Assembly (NCBI RefSeq): GCF_000069945.1
Contig: NC_010545.1
Span: 1,364,001 to 1,428,000, forward strand
DNA length: 64,000 nucleotides
DNA from: Corynebacterium urealyticum DSM 7109
GTDB taxonomy: Bacteria > Actinomycetota > Actinomycetes > Mycobacteriales > Mycobacteriaceae
Reading direction: 5' to 3'
Part shown: one piece after another, positions 16,964 to 26,707 of the stretch
Position numbering within the stretch: position 1 is the first letter of the stretch
How the letters are laid out: the number at the start of each line of letters is the position of its first letter
The notes under the pieces: model-generated
What the model was told of the DNA's origin: nothing
The model's database searches: none
The model's input: only the letters and a program-made list of their open reading frames with translations
Made by a program: the position numbers and the translations under genes

Positions 16964-18499
16964 CTAGAGCTTGCGCAGCGTCTCTGCTGCCGCCACGGCG
17001 CGCAGCACGGCCTTAGCCTTGTGTTGGCACTCCCGGTCCTCTGCCGCCGGGTCGGAATCCGCAACGATACCCGCACCAGCTTGCACGTACACGGTGCCGT
17101 CCTTGTAGAGCCCGGAGCGGATCGCGATCGCCTGGTCGGTGTTGCCGGAAAAATCGAAGTAGCCGACCGTGCCGCCGTAGATACCACGACGGGTGTCCTC
17201 GAGGCGGTCGATGATGCTCATGGCGGATGGCTTCGGGGAGCCAGACAGCGTGCCCGCTGGGAAGGTCGCCGCGGCAGCGTCCACGGCCGTCTTCCCCTCC
17301 GCGAGCTCGCCCGTCACACCGGAAACCAGGTGCATGATGGCGCTGTAGCGCTCGATGTGGCGGAAGTCGTGTACCGCCACTGAGCCAGGCTTCGAGATCT
17401 TTCCCACGTCGTTGCGGCCCAGGTCTACGAGCATCAAGTGCTCGGAGTTCTCCTTCTCATCGGCCAGCAGCTCCCGCTCGTTGGCCAGGTCTTCCTCCGG
17501 GGTGGCCCCGCGGGGCCGGGAACCGGCGATCGGGTGGGTGCTGATGTGCCCATCTTGCACGCGGACAAGGGACTCCGGCGAGGATCCAACGATCCGGAAC
17601 GCGGTCTGCGTGAAGTCCTCGTTCGGAATATTCATCAAGAACATGTACGGGCTCGGGTTGGTGCGCCGCAACATCCGGTAAATATCCAGCGCGGGCACAT
17701 CCGTATCGATCTCGAAGCGCTGGCTCAGCACGATCTGGAACGCGTCCCCTGCCCGGATGTGCTCCTGGCACTTCAGCACGCGCTCCCGGTAAACCTCAGA
17801 GCTTTGCTGGCGGCGGACCTGTGGCTCGACGGTGGCGTCGTAAGTATGAACCCCGCCCGCGGTCGCGCCGGAGAGCTTGCCGAGCATGTCCTCGATGCGG
17901 GCGACGGCGTCGTCATAGGCGGCGTCCACGTGCTCCGGTGAGTTATTCCAGTTCACGGCATTGGCGATGAGCCAGATGCTGCCCTCGTGGTGATCGACAA
18001 CCGCCAGGGTATCGACGAGCATCTGCACCAGGTCGGGAACGTCCAGGTCGTCCTCACAGGTATCCGGTAGCCGCTCGATATAGCGCACCATGTCGTAGCC
18101 CAGATAGCCCACCAATCCGCTGGTCAGCGGAGGTAGGCCCGGCATGGGGGCAGTGTGCAGGGCTTCGAGGGTGGCGCTGATCGCAGCGAGCGGGTCCTCG
18201 GCGGCGGGCAGGTCCTCGGGAGTCTGGCCGATCCAGCGGGCGTCCTTGCCCTTGGCAACCAGGGCGGCGCGCGCCCCGGTGCCGATGATGGACCAGCGGC
18301 TCCACGACTTGCCACTCGGGGCCGATTCGAAGAGGAACGTGCCCGGCCGGTCTTCTGCGAGCACACGGTAAGTGTTCAGGGTGGACAGCCCATCGGCAAG
18401 CACCTTGTACACCACCGGGACCACGCGATGTGCCGCCGCCAGAGCGCGGAACTCCTCGCGGGTCGTCATCTGCTGGAAATTCCCCTGCGCTGTAGCCAT
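16964..18499 (-). CDS. trpE: Anthranilate synthase component I
   Basis: Converts chorismate to anthranilate with ammonia supplied by the TrpG glutaminase, which is not in this window. The 511-residue protein has the FLFESA feedback-inhibition motif near residue 53, and the catalytic core elements IAGSRPRG, ELLADEKENSEHLMLVDLGRND and SGSPKPSAM. The ATG is 3 nt after the hisI stop, so tryptophan genes are joined directly to the histidine operon with no attenuator between them. Confidence 0.95.
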   Translation of the reverse strand: MATAQGNFQQMTTREEFRALAAAHRVVPVVYKVLADGLSTLNTYRVLAEDRPGTFLFESAPSGKSWSRWSIIGTGARAALVAKGKDARWIGQTPEDLPAAEDPLAAISATLEALHTAPMPGLPPLTSGLVGYLGYDMVRYIERLPDTCEDDLDVPDLVQMLVDTLAVVDHHEGSIWLIANAVNWNNSPEHVDAAYDDAVARIEDMLGKLSGATAGGVHTYDATVEPQVRRQQSSEVYRERVLKCQEHIRAGDAFQIVLSQRFEIDTDVPALDIYRMLRRTNPSPYMFLMNIPNEDFTQTAFRIVGSSPESLVRVQDGHISTHPIAGSRPRGATPEEDLANERELLADEKENSEHLMLVDLGRNDVGKISKPGSVAVHDFRHIERYSAIMHLVSGVTGELAEGKTAVDAAAATFPAGTLSGSPKPSAMSIIDRLEDTRRGIYGGTVGYFDFSGNTDQAIAIRSGLYKDGTVYVQAGAGIVADSDPAAEDRECQHKAKAVLRAVAAAETLRKL

Positions 18500-18502
18500 G
18501 TT

Positions 18503-18847
18503 CTAGAGCAACCTATCCGAATCGAAGCAGGTGGTGGTTCCGGTGTGGCACGCCGCACCGGTCTGATTGACCTTCAGCAGCACCGTGTCGCCATCGCAGT
18601 CGAGCCGTGCCTCCACGACCTCCTGCGTGTGCCCACTGGTCTCCCCCTTGACCCACAGTTGCTGCCGGGATCGGGACCAGTACGTGCCCTTGCGAGTGGC
18701 CAAGGTCAGCGCCAGGGCCTCGTCGTTCATCCAGGCCTGCATCAGGACGTCGCCGGTGGTCGCGTCCTGTACGACGGCGGCGACGAGGCCGTCAGCGTTG
18801 CGCTTCAGGCGTTCGGCGATGGCGGGCTCGAGGGCTGCAGAACTCAA
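18503..18847 (-). CDS. hisI: Phosphoribosyl-AMP cyclohydrolase
   Basis: Opens the purine ring of PR-AMP in histidine synthesis. The 114-residue protein has the zinc and magnesium site ([26 protein letters not shown]) and the conserved [13 protein letters not shown]. It lacks the HisE domain, as usual in actinobacteria. Its ATG overlaps the hisF stop by 4 nt. Confidence 0.94.
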   Translation of the reverse strand: MSSAALEPAIAERLKRNADGLVAAVVQDATTGDVLMQAWMNDEALALTLATRKGTYWSRSRQQLWVKGETSGHTQEVVEARLDCDGDTVLLKVNQTGAACHTGTTTCFDSDRLL

Positions 18848-19605
18848 CGGCGCACCTCGTAGTCTTGGCCGAGTGCGTCCTTGACCTCGCGGATGCTGAC
18901 CTCACCGAAGTGGAAGATGCTGGCCGCCAGGACCGCATTCGCACCGGCCGCGACGGCCGGCGGGAAGTGGCTGGCCTTACCCGCACCACCGGAGGCAATG
19001 ACGGGAATGGACACGACTTCACGCACCGCGGCGAGCATCTCGGTGTCGAAGCCGTCCTTGGTACCGTCGGCGTCCATGGAGTTGAGCAGGATCTCCCCCA
19101 CGCCCAGCTCCTCGCCCTTCTTCGCCCAGGCCACGGCGTCCAGGCCGGCGGACTTGGTGCCGCCGTGCGTGGTGACCTCGTAGCCGGAGGGCTGGTCATC
19201 GCAGCGACGAGCATCCACGGAGAGCACGACACACTGGGCGCCGAAGCAGGTGGACAGCTCGCGGAGCAGCTCCGGGTTCGCCACCGCAGAGGAATTCACG
19301 GAGACCTTATCGGCACCCGCCCGCAGCAGGGCGTCGGCGTCCTCGACGGAACGAACCCCGCCGCCGACGGTCAGCGGGATGAAGATCTGGTCCGCGGTGC
19401 GGCGGACGACGTCCAGCATCGTGCCGCGGCCTTCCTTGGACGCGGAGACGTCCAGGAAGGTCAGCTCGTCGGCGCCCTCTTCGTCGTAGCGCTTTGCTAG
19501 TTCCACCGGATCACCGGCGTCGCGCAGGTTCTTAAAGTTCACGCCCTTGACGACGCGGCCGTTCGCCACGTCCAAGCACGGAATGACGCGCACACTGACG
19601 CTCAT
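18844..19605 (-). CDS. hisF: Imidazole glycerol phosphate synthase, cyclase subunit
   Basis: Works with HisH to make imidazole glycerol phosphate and AICAR. The 253-residue barrel starts [16 protein letters not shown] with catalytic Asp near residue 12 and has the second catalytic Asp in the [11 protein letters not shown] loop. The phosphate loops GGGVRS and SGGAGK are intact. Its start overlaps the upstream IMPase-family gene by 4 nt. Confidence 0.95.
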   Translation of the reverse strand: MSVSVRVIPCLDVANGRVVKGVNFKNLRDAGDPVELAKRYDEEGADELTFLDVSASKEGRGTMLDVVRRTADQIFIPLTVGGGVRSVEDADALLRAGADKVSVNSSAVANPELLRELSTCFGAQCVVLSVDARRCDDQPSGYEVTTHGGTKSAGLDAVAWAKKGEELGVGEILLNSMDADGTKDGFDTEMLAAVREVVSIPVIASGGAGKASHFPPAVAAGANAVLAASIFHFGEVSIREVKDALGQDYEVRR

Positions 19606-20552
19606 CGGATTCCACCTCGGTCCATAATCTCCTGCGCGGTGCGCGCAGCGGTGCCGATCGGCACGTTTTGAATGTGTTCCAGCAGCGTGGCGTGCACGTC
19701 CGGTTCACCGGCCACCAGGCCGGACACACCCGGTCGCCACGGGTTCCCCGCGAAGTCGGTTGCCACGCCACCGTTGGCCTCCACGGCCAGGATGCCGGCA
19801 GCGTTATCCCACAGGTTCGGGCTGAAGGTCACCGTGCCGCCAAAAACACCAGCAGCGGTAAAAGCCAGGTCAATGCCCACCGAGCCGGTCACGCGCATGC
19901 GCGGATAGGACTTGCCAATTTCGTTGAGCATGTCCTGGCGGTAGGAAATCGGCAGGTTACCGCGACGCTGGGACAGAATCGAGCCGAAGCTGATCTGGGT
20001 CACGCCCGCATCCGAGGGAGGCATCGGCCGGGCCGGATTGCCGTCCACGAACAGCCCGTGGTCCTTATGCGCGGTGATGCGGCGGCCCAGCAGGGGCATC
20101 TCGGTGACCGACAGCAGGGTCTCGCCCTGGTGAATCAGGGACACGAGGATGCAGCAGAATGGGTTGCCCACCGCGTAGTTCGCGGTGCCGTCGATCGGGT
20201 CGACGACCCAGAAGGTCTCCGGCTTCTCGTCGCTGAGTTCCCGACGACGTCGACGCGGACCGTCGAGGGCGTCCGCGCTCTTGTCACCGGGGTTGTATTC
20301 GGGCGCTTCGCCCGGCAGTTCGCCCGGCATAACGGTGCCGTATTCCTCGCCGTGAACCGGGAAGCCGGTGTACTGACTCAGCAGGTTACGCAGCTGCCGT
20401 TCCACCTTGAGATCGGCCTCGGTGGCGAAGTCGCCGGGGCTCTTGATGACCTCGGGGTCCGCACCGACGGCCGCCGTGAAGGTAGCTTCCGCTTCATCGA
20501 CCGCGGCCTCGGCGATGGCCAGCAGCGCGCGGGTATCGAGAGCTTCCGTCAT
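19602..20552 (-). CDS. Inositol-monophosphatase family phosphatase
   Basis: A 316-residue Mg-dependent phosphatase with the family motifs [18 protein letters not shown] and [16 protein letters not shown] gene of this family sits in the same place (between hisA and hisF) in Corynebacterium and Mycobacterium (impA). It could dephosphorylate inositol phosphate for phosphatidylinositol, or histidinol phosphate, since no other histidinol phosphatase is in the window. An insertion of about 30 residues ([15 protein letters not shown]) precedes the DPIDGT motif. Its start overlaps the hisA stop by one base. Confidence 0.85.
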   Translation of the reverse strand: MTEALDTRALLAIAEAAVDEAEATFTAAVGADPEVIKSPGDFATEADLKVERQLRNLLSQYTGFPVHGEEYGTVMPGELPGEAPEYNPGDKSADALDGPRRRRRELSDEKPETFWVVDPIDGTANYAVGNPFCCILVSLIHQGETLLSVTEMPLLGRRITAHKDHGLFVDGNPARPMPPSDAGVTQISFGSILSQRRGNLPISYRQDMLNEIGKSYPRMRVTGSVGIDLAFTAAGVFGGTVTFSPNLWDNAAGILAVEANGGVATDFAGNPWRPGVSGLVAGEPDVHATLLEHIQNVPIGTAARTAQEIMDRGGIR

Positions 20553-21313
20553 CAGTCCTCCTGGCCCCGGGCGATCCGCAGCGCCTCCTCGAGCGTGAAC
20601 TTGCCTGCGTACAGGGCCTTACCGACGATGGCGGAGTCCACGCCCTCGTCTACGACGGCGGCGAGTGCTCGGATGTCGTCCAGACTGGAGATACCGCCCG
20701 ACGCGACGACAGGCGCGGACGTCGCTGCGGAGACCTCGCGCAACAGCTCGACGTTCGGTCCGTTGAGCATGCCGTCACGGGAGACGTCGGTGACGACGAG
20801 GCGAGAGACGCCCTCGGCGTCGAGGCGCTCCAGGACCTCCCACAGGTTGCCGCCGTCGCTGGTCCAGCCGCGGCCGCGCAGGCGCCACTCGCCGTCGACC
20901 TCGCGGGTGTCCAGGCCGATGGCGACCTTGTCGCCGTGCTCCTGGATGATCTTCTTGCACCACTCCGGGTTCTCCAACGCGGCGGTGCCGATGTTGACAC
21001 GCTCGCAGCCGGTAGACAGCGCACGCTCGAGGGAGGCGTCGTCGCGGATGCCGCCGGAGAGCTCGACCTTCAGATCCATCGCCTGGGTGACCTCGTGGAT
21101 GATCTCGAAGTTGCTGCCCCGACCGAAAGCGGCGTCGAGGTCGACGAGGTGAATCCACTCGGCCCCGGCGTTCTGCCAGGCCAGGGCGGCCTCAATTGGC
21201 GCGCCGTAGCTGGTCTCCGTGCCGGCCTCGCCCTGGACGAGGCGGACGGCCTGGCCCTCGGAGACGTCGACGGCGGGAAGGAGAGTCAAAGCGGTGGTGG
21301 TGTTGTGGGACAT
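20552..21313 (-). CDS. hisA: HisA, probably bifunctional PriA (HisA/TrpF)
   Basis: A 253-residue barrel isomerase acting on ProFAR. Catalytic aspartates are D16 (LLPAVDV) and D180 (TDVSRDG). R24, R148 and W150 (in RLRGRGW) match Arg19, Arg143 and Trp145 of Mycobacterium tuberculosis PriA with a constant offset of five; these residues let PriA also isomerise PRA, the TrpF reaction. No trpF is present and TrpC is not fused, so I infer a PriA-type enzyme. ATG 21313 with GAGAAAG 8 nt upstream is preferred to GTG 21322. Confidence 0.9.
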   Translation of the reverse strand: MSHNTTTALTLLPAVDVSEGQAVRLVQGEAGTETSYGAPIEAALAWQNAGAEWIHLVDLDAAFGRGSNFEIIHEVTQAMDLKVELSGGIRDDASLERALSTGCERVNIGTAALENPEWCKKIIQEHGDKVAIGLDTREVDGEWRLRGRGWTSDGGNLWEVLERLDAEGVSRLVVTDVSRDGMLNGPNVELLREVSAATSAPVVASGGISSLDDIRALAAVVDEGVDSAIVGKALYAGKFTLEEALRIARGQED

Positions 21314-21399
21314 GTTTTTCACTTTCTCGCCACGGGGGATTTAGCTATTAAATGATCAGTGTAGCCCCGGCCTGCCAGTACAGTGCCGAGACCGTGCAA

Positions 21400-22143
21400 C
21401 TAGAGGGTCTTGACCCAGTTGCGCAGCAGGTGCGCACCCGCGTCGCCGGACTTCTCCGGGTGGAACTGGGTGGCCCACAGCGGGCCGTTTTCCACGGCTG
21501 CGACGAAGCGGCAGTCCTCGTGCTGGGCCCAGTGGACCAGCGGCGCGCGGGTCCGGCCGTCAGTGTGCAGCTCCCATTCCTGGACCCCGTAGGAGTGAAC
21601 GAAGTAGAAGCGCTCGTCGGCGGGGAGGCCATCGAACATCTGGCTGCCCGCGGGGTCGGTGTCCACGGTGTTCCAGCCCATGTGCGGCAGGATCTTGGCG
21701 TCGAGGCGACGGACAGTACCCGGCCACTCCCCCGCGCCCTCGATCTCGGAGCTGCCGTGGGCGCCGTCGGCGAATTCCACGCCGTGTTCGAAGAGGATCT
21801 GCATGCCCACGCAAATGCCAAGCACCGGACGGCCGCCGGCGAGCCGCTCCCCGATCAGTCGGGCCCCCTGGACTTTGCGTAGGCCCGTCATGCAGCTGGC
21901 GAAAGCCCCCACCCCGGGCACGAGGAGACCATCGGCGTTCAGCACCGTCTTCGGGTCGTTGGTCACGGTGACCTCTGCCCCGGCCCGCTCGATGGCGCGC
22001 TGCGCGGAACGAATGTTGCCGCTGCCGTAGTCCAACAGTGCGACGCTGGGCCGCCGCCCTCCCGCGACTGTAGGGGCGCCCTGCTCAGCAGGGGTGGCTG
22101 TGCTCGAATTCGCTTCTGTGGACTGTGTTTCCATAGCCCGCAT
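21400..22143 (-). CDS. hisH: Imidazole glycerol phosphate synthase, glutaminase subunit
   Basis: Class I glutamine amidotransferase that feeds ammonia to HisF. The catalytic triad is C111 (GICVGMQ) with the His and Glu of QFHPEKSG. The core starts at about residue 32 ([12 protein letters not shown]); the 31 residues before it are a low-complexity Ser/Thr/Ala tail absent from most HisH proteins. GTG or ATG codons nearer the core are not obvious, so I keep ATG 22143. The gap of about 80 nt to hisA may carry an internal promoter (TAATAG). Confidence 0.92.
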   Translation of the reverse strand: MRAMETQSTEANSSTATPAEQGAPTVAGGRRPSVALLDYGSGNIRSAQRAIERAGAEVTVTNDPKTVLNADGLLVPGVGAFASCMTGLRKVQGARLIGERLAGGRPVLGICVGMQILFEHGVEFADGAHGSSEIEGAGEWPGTVRRLDAKILPHMGWNTVDTDPAGSQMFDGLPADERFYFVHSYGVQEWELHTDGRTRAPLVHWAQHEDCRFVAAVENGPLWATQFHPEKSGDAGAHLLRNWVKTL

Positions 22144-22156
22144 TGTACCCGGGCAC

Positions 22157-23485
22157 CTATCGGCGACGAACGCGCACCCGGTTGGTCACGCGACGCAGAC
22201 GGGTACGGACGTTACCGGTGTCCACGACGCGGTGCTGGCCCATGAAGCGGTCCAGGACGACCAGGCCCAGGCCGACGAGGATGACGATGCCCGCACCGAT
22301 GAAGGCTCCTTGGAAAGCGAAGCTGGAAGCCACGATGCCCAGCAGGATCGAGCCGACACCGGTGCCGGAATCGAAGGACATATTCCACAGGGCGGAAGCC
22401 TCGGCGGAGCGGTCACGCGGCAGTCGATAGAAGAGCAGCAGCAGGGCCTCGGACTGAGCCAGGCCGAAACCAGCTCCGAAGATCGCGGCGGTCAGCAGGG
22501 CACAGGCCACCAGCAGCCGTCCGGTGGGCTCCATGTTGATCGTCACCGCCGCACCCAATACGCCGGCGAGGGCGAAGATGAGCGAGGCTACCGCCAGGCT
22601 GCCCGGCTCACCCATGTGGTCGGACCACCAGCCAGAGAATGCACGCGCAATCGTTTGTGCCGCGCCCAACACCGCAAGGGTCAGGCCAGCAACCGTCGCG
22701 GCGATAGCGGGGTCGATCTTGGCGGCGGCAGGCGCCAGGAAGTTACTAAACGCGGCAAAGCCCACGGCCGCGACACCGATGAGCAGCCCGGGGACGGTCG
22801 CCAGCTTCCAGGTGGCGACCACCGGGGTGGCGAGCTTTTCAACCTCGGTTGTTTCGTGGGTCGCCTCGGTGACGTCCCTGGATTCCACCGGTAGCCCCAG
22901 CGCGGCCGCCGCGCCGACGACCGCGTAGACGGCGGCCAGAACATAAACTGCGGAGCCGTAATTGTCATAAACCCACATGCCCAGCGGAAAGCCGATGAGC
23001 TGGCTGCTTCCCACGAAGACACCGAAGATACCGCTGGAGCGGCCAAGCAGGTGCAGCGGAACGAGGTCCGCGATCAGCGCAGCCTCCGCCACCGTGACGG
23101 CGCCGAAACCAATGCCGCGGATGATAGCTACGGCGATCACCGCCTCATTGGACATCGAAGAGATGTGCAGTAGCGCGGGGAGGCCGAGCAACAATCCTGC
23201 CGTGGCCATGACGGGGAAATATCCTACTTTCCGCAGGATCCTCGGGGTGAAGTACTGGGTGGCCACGGTGGCCCCCATGAAGATGCCGGTACTAGCACCG
23301 GCCATCGTCTCGGATCCCCCGGCCTCAATGATGGCCAGCGGGATCACCGGCAGGAGGATCGCCCACCCACCGAAGGCACAGAACACTGAAATCAACGTGG
23401 CTTTGAGCCCTGGGGCCTGCCACACGGATTCGATCTTGGCGAGCTCTGCCGCCGGGAGTGCCTTCGGGCGAATAGGCAAGGTCAT
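22157..23485 (-). CDS. MFS transporter within the his operon
   Basis: A 442-residue major facilitator with twelve predicted membrane segments and a basic C-terminus ([12 protein letters not shown]). It sits between hisB and hisH. A strong purine-rich ribosome site (GGAGGAAGGAAGG) precedes the ATG, and a gap of 112 nt separates it from hisB. A related MFS gene in this position is known in corynebacteria. Substrate unknown; export of histidine intermediates or an unrelated drug is equally possible. Confidence 0.82.
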   Translation of the reverse strand: MTLPIRPKALPAAELAKIESVWQAPGLKATLISVFCAFGGWAILLPVIPLAIIEAGGSETMAGASTGIFMGATVATQYFTPRILRKVGYFPVMATAGLLLGLPALLHISSMSNEAVIAVAIIRGIGFGAVTVAEAALIADLVPLHLLGRSSGIFGVFVGSSQLIGFPLGMWVYDNYGSAVYVLAAVYAVVGAAAALGLPVESRDVTEATHETTEVEKLATPVVATWKLATVPGLLIGVAAVGFAAFSNFLAPAAAKIDPAIAATVAGLTLAVLGAAQTIARAFSGWWSDHMGEPGSLAVASLIFALAGVLGAAVTINMEPTGRLLVACALLTAAIFGAGFGLAQSEALLLLFYRLPRDRSAEASALWNMSFDSGTGVGSILLGIVASSFAFQGAFIGAGIVILVGLGLVVLDRFMGQHRVVDTGNVRTRLRRVTNRVRVRRR

Positions 23486-23597
23486 CCTTCCTTCCTCCGT
23501 ACGTGGTGCGCACGGGGTTGAAAATCTGCTGGTCTATATCGGCGACGGGTCTCTCACCCGCCCAGGCCGCACGGCTGGGGCGCGTGCGGCTCCGATC

Positions 23598-24212
23598 CTA
23601 CAAGGCCCCCTTTGTCGACGGGATGCCGGTCACGCGCTCGTCGCGCTCCACGGCAGCGCGCAGTGCGCGGGCCACGGCCTTGTACTCCGCCTCGGTGATG
23701 TGGTGCGGATCCCGGCCATACAGGCAACGCACGTGCAGGGCGATCCGAGCGTTGAGGGCCAGGGTCTCGAAGAAGTGCTGGTTAATCACGGTGGCATAGT
23801 GGCCACCGATGACCGTGTGCACCATCGCATCCGGCTCGCCAGTGCCGACATAGTACGGGCGACCCGACACGTCGACGGCCGCGTGGGCCAGGCACTCGTC
23901 CATCGGGATGAACGCATCACCGAAGCGGCGGATGCCGGCCTTGGTCCCGAGCGCCTCGCCCAGGGCCTGGCCCAGAACGATGCCGGTGTCCTCGACCGTG
24001 TGGTGTGCGTCGATCTCGACGTCGCCGACGGCCTTAACCTCAAGGTCGAAGGAACCGTGCGCCCCGAGTGCGGTGAGCATGTGGTCAAAGAAGGGCAGTC
24101 CGGTGGAGATGTCGGTCTTACCGCTGCCATCCAAGTTGATGCTCACCGAGATATCGGACTCGCTGGTCTTACGCTGGGCGCGTCCGATCCGGTCCTCGAA
24201 GGTGTTGCTCAT
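23598..24212 (-). CDS. hisB: Imidazoleglycerol-phosphate dehydratase
   Basis: Dehydrates imidazole glycerol phosphate. The 204-residue protein has the two manganese-binding signatures, [10 protein letters not shown] and the C-terminal [14 protein letters not shown]. It is monofunctional (no histidinol phosphatase domain). I chose ATG 24212, after AAAGGAAAG and 2 nt beyond the hisC stop; the open frame upstream of it overlaps hisC and is not family-like. Confidence 0.95.
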   Translation of the reverse strand: MSNTFEDRIGRAQRKTSESDISVSINLDGSGKTDISTGLPFFDHMLTALGAHGSFDLEVKAVGDVEIDAHHTVEDTGIVLGQALGEALGTKAGIRRFGDAFIPMDECLAHAAVDVSGRPYYVGTGEPDAMVHTVIGGHYATVINQHFFETLALNARIALHVRCLYGRDPHHITEAEYKAVARALRAAVERDERVTGIPSTKGAL

Positions 24213-24214
24213 AG

Positions 24215-25303
24215 CTAGTTCTTTCCTTTCACTGCTGCCGCTGCGGCCAGGAAGGCGTCGTTTTCTTCCGGCAGGCCAATCGTCACGCGCAGCCAGCCGG
24301 GAATGCCGACGTCGCGGATGAGGACGTCCTGGTCCAAGAATGCCTCCCACGTGCGGTGACTGTCCTGCAGTCCGCCGAAGAAGATGAAGTTGGAGTGCGA
24401 GTCGACGACCTCGTAGCCGAGTTCCTTCAGCTCGGCTGCAACCCGGTCGCGCTGCTCGCTGAGGGTGGCGACGGTGGCCAGTGTGTCCTCCCGGTGGCGC
24501 AGCGCCACCCGGGCAGCGGCCTGGCTCAGCGTCGAGAGGTGGTACGGCAGGCGCACCAGCATGACTGACTCGATAAAGGCCGGGTCGGCCACGAAATAGC
24601 CCAGGCGCCCACCGGCGAAGTCGAAGGCCTTGCTCATCGTGCGGGACACCACGAGCTTGGCCGGGTAGTCCGCCAGAAGCGTGCAGGCGCTCGGCTCGTC
24701 AGAGAACTCGGCGTAGGCCTCGTCGATGATGACGACCCCAGGGGCGGCGTCGAGGATCCGGCGGATGTCCGCGAGCGGGGTGATGCCTCCGGTCGGGTTA
24801 TTCGGGGTGGTGACGAAGACGATATTCGGCTGATGTTGCTCGATGGCCGCTACCGCCTTGTCCACGTCGATCGCGAAGCCCTGAGCAGGGTCGCGGTCGA
24901 TGGCGATGAACTCGGTCTGGGTACCCGCCGCGAGGATTGGGTGCATGGAGTAGCTGGGAACGAAGCCCAGCACGCTGCGGCCGGGTCCGCCGAAGACCTG
25001 GAGGAGCTGCTGCAGGATCTCGTTGGAGCCATTGGCCGCCCACAGATTGTCCTTGGTGACCGCCACGCCCGTCTGGGCGGTGATGTAGTCGGCCAGGTCC
25101 TCACGCAGCTCGACGGCGTCGCGCTCCGGGTAGCGGTTCAGCCCAGTACCGAGCGCGCGGACCTCGGCGACGAGGTCCTCGACGATGGCCTCGCTCGGCG
25201 GGTAGGGGTTCTCGTTCGTGTTCAGCTGGTTCTTGACGGTCAGCTGGGGCGCGCCGTAGGCGGACTTGCCCTGGAATTCTTCACGGATCGGGAGATTAAC
25301 CAC
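24215..25303 (-). CDS. hisC: Histidinol-phosphate aminotransferase
   Basis: PLP fold-type I transaminase of 362 residues. The PLP lysine lies in [17 protein letters not shown], and [12 protein letters not shown] and [10 protein letters not shown] provide phosphate and aspartate contacts. Start is GTG 25303, overlapping the hisD stop by 8 nt, so translation is coupled. Confidence 0.95.
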   Translation of the reverse strand: MVNLPIREEFQGKSAYGAPQLTVKNQLNTNENPYPPSEAIVEDLVAEVRALGTGLNRYPERDAVELREDLADYITAQTGVAVTKDNLWAANGSNEILQQLLQVFGGPGRSVLGFVPSYSMHPILAAGTQTEFIAIDRDPAQGFAIDVDKAVAAIEQHQPNIVFVTTPNNPTGGITPLADIRRILDAAPGVVIIDEAYAEFSDEPSACTLLADYPAKLVVSRTMSKAFDFAGGRLGYFVADPAFIESVMLVRLPYHLSTLSQAAARVALRHREDTLATVATLSEQRDRVAAELKELGYEVVDSHSNFIFFGGLQDSHRTWEAFLDQDVLIRDVGIPGWLRVTIGLPEENDAFLAAAAAVKGKN

Positions 25304-26615
25304 GGTTGGTCCAATCTGGGTTGGTGCGGGCCTTGATTGCTTCCCCGTGAGCGGGGAGACGCTCGGCGTCTGCGAGGGCGATCACGGTCTCGGAGACCTC
25401 CTGCAGGGCCTGCTCGCTGTAGTTCACGACGTGCACGGACTTGAGGAAAGTGTGGGTAGACAGGCCCGAGGAGTGCCGGGCACTGCCGCTGGTCGGCAGA
25501 ACGTGATTGCTGCCCGCGGCGTAATCCCCCAGCGGCACCGGGCTGTACGGCCCGATGAAGATCGCACCAGCGTTGACGATCTTCTTCGCGGTGCCGGTGT
25601 CGTCCTTCGTGTGGATCTCGATGTGCTCGGCGGCATAGGCATTGGCCACGCGAATGGCCTCCTCCTCGTCGCCGACGAGCACGATGCCGCTCTGCTGGCC
25701 CTGCAGGGCCTCGGCGACGCGCTCGGAGTTATGGGTCACCTGGTAGCGCTCGGCGATCTCGCGGTCGACCGCGTCGGCGAGCTGCTCGGAGTTTGTGATC
25801 AGCACGGACGCCGCCATCGGGTCATGCTCGGCCTGGCTGATCAAGTCATAAGCCACCTGCACGGGGTCGGCGGACTCATCGGCCAGGACCGCGATCTCGG
25901 TAGGGCCTGCCTCCGCGTCGATACCGACGACGGAGCGGCACAGTCGCTTGGCGGCCGTGACGAAGATATTGCCTGGGCCGGTGATCATGTCCACCGGCTC
26001 CAGGTCCTCATCGCCATAAGCCAGTAGCGCGATGGCCTGCGCGCCTCCCACGGCCCAGACCTCGTCCACACCCAGCAGCTTGCAGGCCGCAAGGATCGTC
26101 GGGTGCGGCCAGCCACCATTATCCGCCTGCGGCGGGGAGGCCACCACGAGGCTGCCCACGCCCGCCGCCTGGGCGGGAACTGCGTTCATAATCACGCTGG
26201 ATGGGTACACGGCCTTGCCACCCGGGACATACAGACCCACCCGCTCCACCGGGATCCAACGCTCGGAGACCACACCACCTTCAGCGATCTCGACGTCCTG
26301 GTCCTCCGGCCGCTGCGCCTCGTGGAAAACCCGCACCCGGCGGATCGCCTCCTTGAGTGCGTCCAGCACCTTCGACTCCAGGGTTTCAAGGCTCTGCTCG
26401 ATGACCTCTGCCGGCACCCGGAGGCTCGCCGGGACGCAGCCGTCGAATTTCTGGGAGTACTTATTCGCCGCCGCCACGCCGTGGGCCTTGACGTCCTCAA
26501 CGACGGGCGAAACGGTCGGCAGCACCGCATCAATATCCGTGCCGCCGCGGGGCAGCGCCCGCCGAAGCTGCGCGGTGGTGGGTGTGGTGCCTCGAAGATC
26601 AATGCGCTGGAGCAT
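25296..26615 (-). CDS. hisD: Histidinol dehydrogenase
   Basis: Zinc enzyme of 439 residues that oxidises histidinol to histidine in two NAD-dependent steps; first gene of the his operon here. Motifs include [17 protein letters not shown], the GPGNIFV nucleotide region, the [15 protein letters not shown] signature and the zinc-ligand QAEHDP. GAGAGGA lies 6 nt before the ATG. A TAGAAT -10 box about 56 nt upstream suggests a short leader. Confidence 0.95.
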   Translation of the reverse strand: MLQRIDLRGTTPTTAQLRRALPRGGTDIDAVLPTVSPVVEDVKAHGVAAANKYSQKFDGCVPASLRVPAEVIEQSLETLESKVLDALKEAIRRVRVFHEAQRPEDQDVEIAEGGVVSERWIPVERVGLYVPGGKAVYPSSVIMNAVPAQAAGVGSLVVASPPQADNGGWPHPTILAACKLLGVDEVWAVGGAQAIALLAYGDEDLEPVDMITGPGNIFVTAAKRLCRSVVGIDAEAGPTEIAVLADESADPVQVAYDLISQAEHDPMAASVLITNSEQLADAVDREIAERYQVTHNSERVAEALQGQQSGIVLVGDEEEAIRVANAYAAEHIEIHTKDDTGTAKKIVNAGAIFIGPYSPVPLGDYAAGSNHVLPTSGSARHSSGLSTHTFLKSVHVVNYSEQALQEVSETVIALADAERLPAHGEAIKARTNPDWTNRG

Positions 26616-26670
26616 GCCAGATCCTCTCCCTTAAAGGAGCTAAAAATGGTGGGTTGCTAGGGTGATCCTT

Positions 26671-26676
26671 ATTCTA
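26671..26676 (-). promoter_or_regulatory. -10 box of the his operon promoter
   Basis: TAGAAT on the minus strand. The transcript would have a leader of about 45-50 nt that includes a small CTCC/GGAG inverted repeat (26625-26638) partly overlapping the ribosome site of hisD. Confidence 0.4.
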
Positions 26677-26707
26677 ATCAAGCCAGGTTTCCGGAGGTTC
26701 ATGGGGC

